From contig CM077596.1 in the NCBI GenBank assembly GCA_039654915.1, forward strand, positions 78,741,751-78,805,750: 64,000 nucleotides of DNA, given 5' to 3'. How positions within the stretch are numbered: position 1 is the stretch's first letter; each line of letters opens with the position of its first letter. Made by a program: the position numbers and the translations under genes. This DNA comes from Aquilaria yunnanensis. Taxonomy: Eukaryota; Streptophyta; Magnoliopsida; Malvales; Thymelaeaceae. Shown here one piece after another: positions 52,639 to 64,000 of the stretch. The notes beneath the pieces were generated by a model. It was not told where the DNA came from. It saw only the letters and a program-made list of their open reading frames with translations, and searched no databases.

Positions 52639-54041
52639 CAGGGCCATAAATTTTCCAAATTACAAATCAATTTTCCTAATTAAAGTTCAAAACCGAAAAT
52701 GCCTAAATCCAACACACAGAATTGCTTCATTGCTAGGAATGGAAGAGGAGAGAAAAAGTTATTTGTTCCATTTTCTTGATGTGGGACCCGGAAATGGGGG
52801 AGAGGCAGTGGGTAGAAATAGAAGTGGTCTCCATTTGCTTCTCTTAAATTATTAGACACATTTTAAGTGCCAAAAAAGGGTAAAAAGGATAAATCTCCCA
52901 CTCATATACATATTATAGCGCAAATCATCCACTGTTATTTTTTTACAGTTCACATTCCCAGTTTCTTTCAAACAAGTATTAGCCATTAATGATTGCAACT
53001 CAGACAAATCAGCCACCGGTGAAATTAATGATTAGAATATTTTATTATTTTATGAAATATTTCGTGAAATGCGATACTAATTGAAATGTTAAATTTCACA
53101 ATTCAATTTTAAATTTTATACTTTTATACACACCAACCCCTGAACTAAAAATAAAGCATAAAAACCCTTTTGCTCTTACCGTTCTTCTGTGTTATATGAC
53201 TCTTCACTCTCTTTCACGTGTTTCACCAAAAGCTAATTCTCTCTAAATCACTTGTGAAGGAGAGAAAGGAAGGAAAGAAGACAATGGCCTCTAGGTTCTC
53301 TAGAGGCAGCCCTAATTTTTACAGCAGACCAATCGATTTCACAGTGAATTTCTCGTAGAATTTCACCTTGCCCTTGAAGGAAATTGATTGCTATGACAAC
53401 CGACTCGATGGACTTGTAGAACTTATAGACAAAAGTAGTGCGATCGAATGACAAATTAAGAAGGAGGTGAACTTTGGGGTCGCTGGGATTGGCAACAGGG
53501 GGCTTCGCCTGCATCATTAGTGACCAGCTGAACAATATTGAAGAAAATTGGCTCCTTTTGGCAACGGAGGAATCCTGGTGATGATTGAATTTTACCATCA
53601 ACCGAGGTGTCGACCCAGAAATTCACAAGAAATAGTTAGGGTGTCGACCAGGGTCAGTGTTTAATGTGATTGATGTGACAGATTTGTACAGATTTGTTTA
53701 GCCGCATCCACTTCTGCTTATATTGATTTGTACTCCACCACCATAACACCCCTTTTTTCTTGCGGGGATATTGATGTTTTTGTAGAGCTATGAGATATGG
53801 TAAATGTTGGTATCATATATTACTGCTTTCAAAATAACTGTTTTTGTTTGAAAAAATAGAGCTTAGTTTTTGCTGGAAAACTATGAAGAAATATGTTTCA
53901 CAGGTTTCGCTTGTCATGCCCTCTTGTTAATGTTCAATTCATAAGCTATTTCGTTGGCCAATTTTTTATTTGGACTTTAATAATGATAAACTAAAAATAC
54001 TTTCAGGTGCAAAACTAATTCTACAAATTTGCTCTAAAAGG

Positions 54042-54069
54042 ATTATTATTATTATTATTATTATTATTA
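54042..54069. repeat. ATT microsatellite
   Basis: Run of about nine ATT/TTA units. Confidence 0.9.
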
Positions 54070-54262
54070 CAAAAGATGTTTTAATTGAAGATCTACTTTA
54101 TAAGAGTTTCAAATCATTTTTGAATACTAAGATTTAAAGGAGATTACATCTATTATGAAATCTAATAGATAACATCAGATCAAGTCAGTCAAGTAATAAA
54201 AAAATTGAAGGAGAAGTCTAGATTTAGTTGGAAACGACAAAGAATGATGAAGGAGATGGCAG

Positions 54263-54955
54263 CAGGGGCGTATCTATTCAGGGGCGGGAGGGGGCAGCCG
54301 CCCCTCCTAAAATTTTAAAAAAAATTATTAGGTACTTAGATATGTGATATAATTGTAGAAAAATTAAAGTTAAATACCTATCTGTAAGTTTTATAATTAA
54401 TAAGGGGCTTTAGTATATTTTATCATTTAAGGTCTCAGTCATTTTCTTTTTTAATAAATTACATGATAGTCCTTACTCTTTAATTATTATTTCCTTTTAG
54501 TCCCTATCCTATTAAACATTCTGTTTTGGTTTCAAACATATTAAAAACATTTTGTTTTAGTCCTAAATTTATAAAAAATGTTTCATTTTGGTTTCATTGT
54601 ATGAAATTTGTTAACTCAAAGTATTTGTCTGATAACAACTTTTTAGATCATAATTTGGACTATCCGGTAAGTGCTATAAAATAAATTTAATTTGTATAAT
54701 ATTTTTTTATAATTAATAGAAAATTCAAATAACTATTTTTACTCTATAAATTGAACTTAATTATTATAAATTTTTGAATTCAATGTGTCTATATATGTAA
54801 ACTGTCTAATGAATTTTGAGTTGTAAACTTTTGAAATAAACTTAGTTATTATACACTTTCAAATTTTATAAGTCTATATATTATTTATACATGCTAATAA
54901 CTCGTTTCATATCATGCCCCCGCCCCCCCAAGTGAAATTTCTGGCTACGCCCCTA
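54263..54955. mobile_element. hAT MITE with perfect 8-bp TSD
   Basis: A 693-bp element starting CAGGGGCGTATCTATT and ending with the inverted TAGGGGCGTAGCCAGAAAT. It is flanked by a perfect 8-bp duplication GATGGCAG (54255-54262 and 54956-54963). GC-rich ends and AT-rich interior are typical of this widespread plant repeat. No coding capacity. Confidence 0.9.
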
Positions 54956-55386
54956 GATGGCAGAAGGAAATGTGTTGAAGGAGGGGAGAAGTTCTAGTTG
55001 GCTAGGATTTTTACTTTTTGTTCATGTAACTGTTAAAAGAACTAATTCTACAAACATGAAATGATTGGATAAGAAATATATACATGATAAATGAGAAAAT
55101 GATTTTTTATTCAGGTTTGAGAAATTAGAAATGTCAAGGTGTCAGTGGGAGTGTGGTGCTGCGTGGGCTAGGGGAGGTGGCACCTGAGGGAAGAGAGGGA
55201 AAGTTGGAAGAGGATGGTGGAAAAGAGAATAAACAAAGTTCAGGGGACATTTGTAGTATGTACAAAAGCTTAGCGGCTATGTTAAGATAAAATGTGTCAC
55301 ATTGCCACATCAACTACATTTATTATATCATCATCCATCGTGGAAAACCAACAGGAGAGTGGATAATTTTTACCAAAAGATAACAT

Positions 55387-57197
55387 GGGTAAACAACAAT
55401 CGTCTTACTTAAACTAAGACCCATGTTTCGGATTTATTTTAAAACCACAAAACCGTTACACAATTTATCTTTTAATTGTGAAAATGTTACATCAATCGTC
55501 TTGCCATTAACTGCAATTGTTAAAATGGAAAGAAAAAAAAATAAAAAACTAGTTTAACCCCTTGAAAACCTTCCATTTATTATAGAAATCTCAAAACTTT
55601 TAAATCTTATAGTAAAACCACCTTCTCCTAACTGCCCTCCCTCCTCCATGACTGTAGCCATCCTTTGCTTCCTCCATTCGGTTCTCGTGTCCTCTGTTGT
55701 TGATTCCAAACTGACCTCCCCATTTGTGAGCCCACCTCCCTTTTTTTCTTGCTAAATTGTTAGTGGCCATCTTCCTTCAGCGGTGCAAGATGATCTTTAT
55801 TCGGCGGAGTGTGATTGTCAATTGTCATCTTCCTTCGACAGTACGTGATTGAAAATAAACAACGATGTTGAAGCACAATTAAAGGGAGATGTCCAGCTAG
55901 GATCAAAGGAAAATGACGATAGAGGACGACGATGGGTAAGATTGGAGTGTGACAGGAGAGCACTACAGAAGATGACGCTTAATCAATATGAGAGTGCAAC
56001 GAGAAAGGTATTAAATATCGTTATAGCTAGATATACGCATTTCATATTTTTTAGGTATACTGTATCGCATATCATTACCATATTTGTAAAAATAAATAAA
56101 TAAATGTTAGAATATTATTTTAAGATAAAATAAATTAAATAATTTTTCGCACATCTTTATATATATTCTAATTTTTCTTATCATAATTTGTCAAATATAA
56201 ATAAAATATATATGATATAAGATATTTTTTATACAAAAAAACATAAGAAAAAAATATATATAGAGCAAAATAAATATTACTAAAAAAACTAATTTATTGA
56301 TACAAGATAAAAAAAAAAAAGAAACAATACTTTAATAATAACAATACATTTTCTAATATAAAAAAAATTAACCAAAAAATAAAAAATAAATATTTATGTT
56401 AAAATATGTGTATTAATTATATTTTACTATTTTATATATTTATGTATGATATTTTGAATTAAAATGACCAAAAAAACATCTCACATATGTCCGCAAAAAA
56501 TAGAATACCCCTGTATACACCTCATGATGTTAGCAGCATACTGGGGTTTTTACATAAAATGAACACAAAAAGTTACCGGTATGCAAAATATCGTAAAATA
56601 CTATTTCATGTGAAAAAATGTTAAAATGTAAAAACATTTGTACCACGTACTATTTACTCGTGGTAAGTAGAATACCGTGATATTTAATTCCATAGCGATG
56701 AAGCAGCAACAAAAAACAGAGACAGAAGGTGACAACAATCAATAAGGAAAAAAGGCAGTATTATGGCCTCAAGGGTCTCAACATTTTGTTCCCTTTTACC
56801 CAATAATTAATCATCAGTGGTGGCTGCAACATAGGATGTCACCGACAGGATGGGGACATGACAGTAGCAGATTAGCGCTGGGTATAGCAAGATTAGCATT
56901 GGGTATATCAAAGGTGAAGGTCATAAGGGGAGCAGGAGCATAGGTAAAGGTCATGACGGGATGATGATTTTATTGTAAAATATAAAATTTTTGAGTTTTT
57001 TATAATAAATGGAATGTTTTCAAGAGGTTAAAGCTATTTTTTTACATTTTTTTTGTCCATTTTAATTATTGATATTAACGGCAGGACGACTAATATAACA
57101 TTTTCATAATTAAAAAATAAATAGTGTAACGTTTTGTAGTTTTAGGATAAATCTAAAACATGAATTTTAATTTAAGAATGATGGGTACTATTTATCC
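55387..57197. mobile_element. Mutator-like element with long TIRs
   Basis: A 1811-bp element. Inverted ends of about 240 bp align well: GGGTAAAC and GGATAAAT termini, then ACAAAACC/ACAAAACG with GTTACAC, then CTTGAAAACCTTCC / CTTGAAAACATTCC. The 9-bp flanking repeat AGATAACAT / GGATAGCAT matches at 7 of 9. The interior includes a GC-richer segment at 55620-55850 and AT-rich low-complexity DNA at 56100-56500. It has an 84-codon open frame (55849-56103) but no recognised protein. Confidence 0.82.
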
Positions 57198-57206
57198 GGA
57201 TAGCAT

Positions 57207-57738
57207 TGATAACAAATTTAACTGTAAACAAATAATGACGACTAATCTGCCAATCTCATAAATATGAGTGGCTGATTTGCCTATTTCACAAAAAAAAAAA
57301 ATTAGACAAGTGGTAAGAAAATACGGGTAGCATATTAAAGGAGGCATACAATATGGGACTGAAAATTTTCGTCCCTATAATAATAATAATAATAATAATG
57401 ATGTAAAAATTTTCACTGTGACAAAAAATATGGAAAAATAGTTGCAGAATAACTCGCGTTTACAACATTATCCAGAGGCAGGAAAACAGTTTCACCCATC
57501 CAGGGCATGTACACGAACACGATAAACCTTTTGCTTTAAACTTGAAGGGTGACCTGAGTCAATACCCGAACCACCACCTTTTGTGTGACAACACCGACTC
57601 AGAGTTACTGAGTCTGTGCCTCGTACGGTTCGTTCTTGACTCAACACCCTAAAAACCAACGACCAAACAAACAAGGAGTGAGAAGACAAACAAGAAAATG
57701 GCTCACGGGAAGGAGAGAAGGAGGTGACATCACATGTG
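57207..57738 (-). other. 3' flank and probable 3' UTR of the HD-ZIP gene
   Basis: AT-rich to about 57450, then less AT-rich sequence up to the stop codon at 57739. It contains a TAA microsatellite at 57378-57399. No gene is supported. Confidence 0.45.
57378..57399. repeat. TAA microsatellite
   Basis: About seven TAA units in the 3' flank of the HD-ZIP IV gene. Confidence 0.9.
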
Positions 57739-60700
57739 TCAGGCGTCGCTCTGAAGGTGAAGCGCCCCTTTGATCTTCTGGACGGTGCAGGAGATGAGAT
57801 TGTTGACAGTCTCCACGGATTCCACTGTCAGCTTCGCCGTGGGAAGGCTATTCACCAGAATCTGGAACGCCACCGTCAGCAGTGAGCCGCCGCTGTGGGC
57901 CTCAGTGGGTGAGCCATTACCGTCGGGGGCAATGGCAAAGCCCGAAGGAAGGAGCGCCACATAACTAGAGTCGCCGCCGTTCATGACGACCTGCATGGCC
58001 GGAATGTCAACCGGCGCGTACACCACAAGCGAGCCAGTCGCGTCTGTGCATGTCTCCTGTAGCACCAGCATGCTGTTCTCGTTCGCATTCATCGCCTGGA
58101 CAAAGAAAAAAAAAAAAAACCAGAGTGAAATCAGAGAGGCACCCGCATCTCCCAAGTCCCAACTTAAGTGACTGTTTTTTGACTTGTTCATTTCGGACAA
58201 AACTTGTTGCATGCAGCATGAGGCTCCAAATTTCGGATTTATTTACAAGTATAAGGACCTGGAGATCTACTTACGCTGGCTCGGAGGAGAGAGACGCAAT
58301 TGGCTTGGTCATGGCCCTTGGCAATGTGTGCCATCTCCTGCATGGGTCCGCCGTTGGACAGGATGTCCCACTCGCTCCGCAGCCGCTCGTCCCGGAGGAA
58401 ATCAAACAGCTTCTGAGGTGACACATGCAGCCACACAGAAGTGGCGGCACTCAACACAACGCCCGAGGGCTCCCCCGGGTCGTCCACGCTCTTCCTGGTC
58501 ATCAACCTCACGTCTTCATTGAGGTTTTCCCCGCTAAGCCTGTTCCACTTGTGCGGCTTCGACGAACACACCCCCGCACAGAAGTTGTGCGTCATGCGCT
58601 GTGCCAGGTTCAGCATGCTTCTCCGGCCGCTGGAGGTTATGGCGCTGGCGTGGTCGTGAGCCGGTAGGTCTGACGACATGAGGATGGCCAGGCACTCGCA
58701 CTGGCGTTGAAGGGTGGCCAGCCACCGCGGAGCGCCCAACCCCATACCCGACTTCATCGTCTGCCGGTAGAGAGGGTGAATTTGGCTCTCATCATATTCT
58801 GTGTGTTCCACCCATGTGACCTGCATTCCATTTTTTTTTTGTCACAGTCAAATTAATGGAATAACATTATTCACCTGCTACCTAGTGAATAATAATACTC
58901 CGTTCATCCTGATTAATGAAATCAATTCATCATTACTCGTTGGAGCCTACTTATTTTTGAACAAGTGATTTAATTAGTAATTTGATTAAGGAGGAGATTC
59001 AAATTTTAACACGTTAATTGAAGAATAAGCATCTTAGCCAAAAAAAAAAAAACATCAGAATTTAGAACACAATTCGATACCAAACAGTAAGTCCTTAATG
59101 CATGGGAGCCATCACCTAAGCTAAGTGGGATTGGATATAAAAAACTTGTAAACTTATTAAATATACTGTATGCTGAATATTAAGAAGAAATTAAGGAACT
59201 TGTAGATTACTAGTATATGATAAATATTGGTAGTGACATGCATCTTCATGTTACAAAAAGAATAGTACTATTTGATTTTAAGAAATTGGTTGTTTAATTC
59301 AGGTATATATAAATAAGTAGAAACACAGAAAGGAACACATGCAGCTTTGAATAGCTGTAGTTGATGCCTTAAATGTGGGAAAACCGAGATGGGAAAGCAT
59401 CAGAAGAGAAATGTTATTCATTCGTAATTTACTCGTCCTTCAGCAAGTCAACTGTGTGTGTAAAAATGTCTCTGCATAATGGGCTTAATTCAATTTTATT
59501 TTATTGATACTGAAGAAAAAGGTAAATTGCTTCAACACACAACAAAACCAAACAAATTAAGCTGTAGCGGCATGGCATGGCAAAGCAAAGCAATGGAAGA
59601 AATTAAAGAAAATGGCATGAGCTAGTATTTGTGATGAGGCTAGCGTACGTACGTGTTTTCTTTTTCAGAACAACACTTTTAGCTTATAGCTAGCGGCGTG
59701 CTTTTAGGAATGAGACATCTACCACTAGACGGCAAAACATGTTTACTTTAGAAGGCATGAAAAACAAGGAAGAAAGAGCGACCCTCCTGAGTCCTGACTC
59801 ATACCAAGGCAACAACCCAATAACCACACCACGGCAAGCAACTGAACTGCAAAGAGAAAAGAAAACCAACCACATCCACATCCACATCCACATCCTTTTG
59901 CCATGCCCATATATATCATATCAACGCTAGTTAAGGAAATATAAAAATCTGACGACATCGGAATAAGCAAAACATCGAAGTCAATAAACAAACTGATGAC
60001 ATGCCGTGCGTGGAAGGTTCCAATTCACTGACAATATTATAGAGTGTTCAGATCTATACGATATTTTTGCAAACTACTTACTACTTCAAAATTTAAAGAT
60101 GATGCTAATTAATACTACTAGTTAGTAATTATCCTAATTATATGCGAATAATTTGGTTTTGCTCAAACCGCCTGGCCTGGTCCTGGACTGGAGGAAGAAT
60201 GATTAATTAAGGTCTTATTTGAGGAATTACCTTGGAGTAGCCATTGGGCATGTCTTGCACAAGACAGCCTGAAGGAAGCCTCCGACAAGACACAACAGTG
60301 TCCCGGATGCTGCCGACGGAGACATCAACCACAGCCCATACACCCTCTGCCTGTTGCTTGCAGAATCGCAGGAAACTCACCTCCCTCACCGGAACCAATG
60401 GCGACACCACCTCCACTTCCGCTTCCATCTACAACCCAACAACCTTAACTTATTATATCTACTCCTTCCATAATTTTCCCATTTAATACGAGTCCAGTTA
60501 ACATCCTAAGTCACAAACTAATCAATCTCTTCTCTCTCTCTCTCTCTTTTGGTGAAGACAAATTAATTGATCTCATTACTTCAATCCGATCAGTTATATA
60601 GCGATACAGAAAGCCGTCATTTAATAGAAAAACCTTACCAGCTGAAGTGCACCATCTCCGGTTCCTCCCATTCCGCTGCAAATAACATGAGTCGTACAAC

Positions 60701-62213
60701 TTCTAGCAACCAAGCACGGAAACATCTCCGACCATCGATTCTGCCCAAAACAGATGAACAAGCTACAATTTAGTCACTGCATTGCGCCAGCGACTATTGG
60801 GTTTGAAACTAAAGACTCACCCACTCCATGAGAGATTCCACGAGAGCTAAGCTGTTGATGATAACAATGCCGGTCTCTCTAGAAGCTTCCGTGATGAACC
60901 CACTTGGCTTGGGACCAATGCAGGGACCAAAACTCCTCAGGTACTCCTCCTCGTTTAACACCTCCCTTCCACCGTCTGGCCCTTGAATCCACAGCGGCTC
61001 CTCCGCCTGAGCCATCTTCACCAGCTCCCCCATGGCCGCAAGAGCGAGTTCCAGAAGCATCGACCTTTCCGCCGCCGCCGCCGGCGACCCATCCATCCCG
61101 TTGGGTGGCAGGGCCACCGGTAGCACACTATTCATCACGCCGGAGAAATCCTGGATGAGTGGCAAACAGGTGGTGTTCAAACCCCCGTATCCGTTGCTTC
61201 CGACGGCCAGTTCCAAGCCGGCATCCGAAATCGGAGGCGGCAGGGACGAAATGGGACGGCCCAATAACTTGCCGGCGAGCGCGCAGACACGATCTAGCTC
61301 ATCCTTCAAGCGCGCGTTCTCAATTCTCAGGTGTTGCTCTTCCAACGAGACATCGCCTATAATCGCCGGACCACCGCAGTTGGTGCAAATTGGATTTCTC
61401 ATGGCGTCGCGGATCGACATGTTCTCGGCTCGGAGCTTATCATTCTCCCGGCGGAGGAGCGAGTTTTCGTGCCTCTCCAATTGCATCTGCGCGGATCGAA
61501 CACGGAACAATTAGTCACCATTCAAAATATCGGAGAAATGCCAGAGGTCAGAGAAACGACTGCGGACTCAAACACCTTCAACTGGGTTCGACGATTCTGG
61601 AACCAGAACTTGACTTGTCTGGGTTCCAAGCAGAGCCGCTTGCTAAGGTAGAGCCTCTGTTTCTCGTCGGGATGAGGGTTTTCCTTGAAGAGACTGAACC
61701 AGAAAACGAAAACAGAGTAAATCAAATTCTATTTTACAACCGAACTTAAAAAAATAAATAAATAATCGATGGGTTTGAATTTGAGGGGACAAAAAAGAAT
61801 TTGATTTAATCGTACGCTTCTAGCTCTTGGATCTGCTGGGGAGTGTGTCGGTAATTACGCTTCTTCCGGGGACGATTATCGGAGGCGTCCTGATCGTCGC
61901 CAGACGCGCCGTCCAGGTCGCCGCTGCCGGATCTGCTGTCGTTCTCCTCCTCGCGGCTGCGCCTGGCATCGAAATTCCCGCCCATCAAAGGGCCGTCGCC
62001 ACAAACCTGGTGGTTATTCTCTATCTCTGCCTGCTCCTGCAACAACATCACAGAAAATCAAAAACAACATTACATCATAACACAAAAACAGAAGACGGAA
62101 CTTGACGAGAGAGAGAGAGAGATTACAATGGCGAGAGAGAGTCCCGGAGAAGCGAATATGGGGAAAGAAGAAGAAACGAGGTGAGGCAAGGCTACGGTGC
62201 CGCTGGCGGGCAT
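57739..62213 (-). CDS. Class IV HD-ZIP transcription factor (ANL2/HDG-like)
   Basis: Eight exons on the minus strand: 62213-62127, 62036-61816, 61693-61576, 61486-60821, 60740-60639, 60428-60231, 58820-58275, 58095-57739; 2295 nt, 764 residues, all GT-AG. Acidic segment [20 protein letters not shown], then a homeodomain at about residues 84-142 ([28 protein letters not shown]), then the zipper-loop-zipper with [20 protein letters not shown]. The START domain occupies roughly residues 280-510 ([38 protein letters not shown]). The conserved C-terminal region carries [39 protein letters not shown] and [20 protein letters not shown]. Class IV HD-ZIPs bind L1-box DNA and control epidermal fate, trichomes and anthocyanin. 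The closest recognised type is ANTHOCYANINLESS2/HDG1. Start chosen at the first in-frame ATG; family similarity may extend upstream of it. Confidence 0.95.
58821..60230 (-). other. Large intron 6 of the HD-ZIP IV gene
   Basis: A 1.41-kb GT-AG intron, by far the longest in the gene. It contains a CCACAT hexanucleotide repeat (about four units, 59870-59895) and a CGTACGTACG patch near 59645. No transposon ends were recognised. Confidence 0.8.
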
Positions 62214-62326
62214 GACGGCCTGTTCGGCGCCACCCAATTGGGAGCTATTCGCCAGGAATTCCAGAAAAAAGAATCGATCCAGCGGAGATGAATCAACCGA
62301 ACCAAAAGAGGAACAGAAAGAAAGCC

Positions 62327-62412
62327 TCAAAACTCGAGTGGCTGGGACATCCAGGGAACTGAATTGGGTCTAAGAGGTGAGGAATGCATTATGAAGATAG
62401 AGCTGGGTGCAT
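62327..62412 (-). promoter_or_regulatory. Two overlapping upstream ORFs in the HD-ZIP leader
   Basis: uORF 1 (62412-62389) has seven codons, MHPALSS. Its stop overlaps the start of uORF 2 in a TAATG arrangement (62391-62387). uORF 2 (62389-62327) encodes MHSSPLRPNSVPWMSQPLEF. Both precede the main ATG at 62213, if the leader is unspliced there. They could lower translation of the main ORF; this is inference. Confidence 0.45.
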
Positions 62413-62559
62413 GGTTCAGAGTTTGCGAGGAGGCAGAAGTCGCCGGAAACAACCAAAAAGCGAGAGAAAACAAAAGGGCTGACTGGAAATTGTGGCAGGA
62501 CAAGGAAGATAAGAAGACGCAGTGGGTAGTAGCAGCAGTGTATGGACACTTGGAAGACT

Positions 62560-62571
62560 TGTATATATACA
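62560..62571 (-). promoter_or_regulatory. Possible TATA box of the HD-ZIP gene
   Basis: Palindromic TATATATA within GTATATATAC, about 350 bp upstream of the start codon on the minus strand. It would place the transcription start near 62530, making the leader about 320 nt. Not certain, as it reads the same on both strands. Confidence 0.35.
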
Positions 62572-62658
62572 TACGTGTGTCTGTATAAAAAGCCAAAGAG
62601 GGGGCAGGGGGGTTAGTTGACTCTGGAAGTCGAGTCGAGTCTAGTCGAGTCTGGGTTT

Positions 62659-62677
62659 CTCTCTCTCTCTCTCTCTC
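62659..62677. repeat. CT/GA microsatellite upstream of the HD-ZIP gene
   Basis: Run of nine CT units. Together with nearby GAGAGA tracts (62700-62750) it forms a GA-rich block in the proximal promoter or leader, of the kind bound by GAGA/BPC factors in plants. Confidence 0.85.
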
Positions 62678-62679
62678 GA

Positions 62680-64000
62680 TGCTAAGGATCCGGGAGGGGG
62701 AGAGAGAGAGTCAAAAAGTCTTCGTGGGCAGAGAGAGAGCGACAGAGAGAAAAGGGGGAAATAGGTCCCAAAATTTAGTTGCCCTTTTTAGCCCCATGTG
62801 GAAGAAGGTAAGTCCAATTATTTAATTCTGCTTCCAGATTCTGTTGCCTTTTCCGTGTTCCCTTTTCTCCCTTCCTATTTCCCTTTTCCTCTCAGGATTT
62901 CTAAGTTGTAGCGTTACCTTCCCAGGAGGCATCCGTCACTAGCCCAGATTTTGTTCTTGCCTTTGGGCAAATCCGTCTTACAATCCCTGGACCTTCACAA
63001 ATTTATTTCTCAGACTCCTATTGTTTATACTTTGATTCTGCTCTTGTAGATGACAAATGGGCACTAGACATATATGCATGCTTGTTTTCTCGTGAATTCA
63101 CCGATTAATTATATACTTGAGAGGTGCCTAAAAGTTAAAACCCTTCCACAAGTGCTGTGCCACTAACTTCTGCGGATTTAAGGCAAAATCTTTTTATATA
63201 TGGCGCATGCAAAATTAATTCATGATGATTAATTTGTACATGAATCTCACTTAGTGTAAAACCACACATGCCTACAAATTAATGCTACATTTTGAGGAAT
63301 GATGAGACACAACTGCGTACGAATAGGCTCGGTCTAGTATATGCCCTATGTACATTCATGTGTTTTCAAGCTGAGAACTTTTGTGACAAATTATATAGTT
63401 GTGTCGTTGTTAGTCATGGCTCACGAGTTATTGGGTTGTCGATAGCGGTAAGAGATTCGACCACTAGCTCCTCTTTCTTCGCGACAAATCTCATCCCTTA
63501 TCAAACTCCAATGATATTATTGTGTTACAACCATGAGAGGTACCTGACGGCGAAGATGAAAACTGTAGGTCATGAGTAGAGTAGGGCTCCTGAGATAATA
63601 ATTATGAGAGAGTTGATAAAGTTGGGAAGGCAGTCGGCGGTGGAAGAAAGAAAAGAGAGCGGCGGAAGATGAAGAAGAAGTTTTCTTATGGGCAAACAAT
63701 ATAAAGTATAAACACCCCCAAGATTTTCTCATAGTATTAATGTTACTATGAACGTTACTCTAAGATTTGAACGAGACTTTTTTTCGATCCTTCTATGTTG
63801 GAATATTCAAATTGTATTTATATAAGATTTCTCATATTTATACTATATGATATGAACCAATGTGTTCATGCTTCTAGTTGTACATATGTCTAAATCTACT
63901 CATATATACAAACCACCTTATTTGTGCATTAAGATTTATATCAACAATCTTATCCAAAGGTTGAACTTATACTAATTACTAGAATAAATATACATACAAA
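62680..64000. other. Upstream intergenic region, no supported gene
   Basis: Presumed promoter and intergenic DNA of the HD-ZIP gene. A GCATGC/TGCATGC RY-type word occurs near 63078. Short ORFs at 63292 and 63517 have no recognisable content. Confidence 0.4.

Larger units (their letters stand above)
53090..55290. mobile_element. Possible transposon with inverted ends, interrupted by a hAT MITE
   Basis: The left end near 53120 (TTTATACACACCAACCCCTGAAC) and the reverse complement of the region near 55240-55275 (TTTGTACATACTACAAATG, then CCCCTGAAC) are similar. The hAT MITE at 54263-54955 lies between them. No target duplication was identified. The 117-codon open frame at 53601-53248 (minus) is unrecognised. 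Confidence 0.35.

Noticed and set aside
53248..53601. 117-codon minus-strand open frame
   Set aside because: No domain recognised; lies within a possible transposon.
61032..61514. Open frame of 160 codons on the plus strand
   Set aside because: It lies opposite the HD-ZIP IV coding exon 4 and reads low-complexity serine/proline/arginine sequence; it is a shadow of the GC-rich coding strand.

Overview
This window is nuclear DNA from a flowering plant, most likely a eudicot or another non-grass angiosperm. The evidence is intron-rich plant gene families (class IV HD-ZIP, group III GSK3/shaggy kinase, digalactosyldiacylglycerol synthase), AT-rich introns and intergenic DNA, coding exons without the strong GC bias of grasses, and a dense load of plant-type transposons. 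The species cannot be named from the sequence. I saw no tRNA, rRNA, CRISPR or organelle-derived segment.

Layout. (1) 1-5.5 kb: repeats only. (2) 5.5-7.8 kb, minus: an intact six-exon RmlD/MAT2B-like reductase-fold gene. (3) 8.2-10.0 kb: a fold-back Mutator-type MITE and a TRIM retrotransposon. (4) 11.7-14.1 kb, minus: a membrane protein with a bacterial-PH-like (YdbS-type) domain and one doubtful splice site. (5) 14.8-19.5 kb: a hAT MITE, a SINE, and a decayed intron-containing DGD2 pseudogene. (6) 21.2-22.7 kb: a Mutator-like element with a perfect 9-bp TSD. (7) 23.0-23.6 kb, plus: a single-exon C2-domain gene of BAP type. (8) 26.3-28.5 kb, minus: a six-exon membrane RING-H2 E3 ligase. (9) 29.5-35.3 kb: repeats, including an inverted partner of the first 3 kb, and two hAT MITEs. 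(10) 36.1-39.8 kb, minus: a complete 13-exon GSK3/shaggy-like kinase. (11) 40.4-57.2 kb: a large nest of DNA transposons (Mutator-type, hAT, CACTA) containing a hAT transposase relic and a SAUR pseudogene. (12) 57.7-62.2 kb, minus: a complete eight-exon HD-ZIP IV (ANL2/HDG-like) transcription factor, with upstream ORFs in its leader.

The genes do not form an operon or an obvious pathway. They are independent plant loci (signalling kinase, ubiquitin ligase, epidermal transcription factor, C2 defence-type protein, two membrane or metabolic proteins). Five of the six intact genes are on the minus strand. I joined exons by hand using GT/AG borders and family homology. Four of the five multi-exon models (MAT2B-like, RING, GSK3, HD-ZIP IV) close exactly in frame with canonical borders. 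The fifth (PH-like gene) closes only if one non-canonical donor is used.

I found no clear novel system. The most notable points are: a tandem duplication that copied a 3' splice site; the PH-like gene whose exon-5 donor is not GT in frame; the DGD2 pseudogene; a 7.1-kb element with Mutator-like ends carrying a SAUR relic and nested hAT and CACTA elements; and many small transposons with readable target-site duplications.
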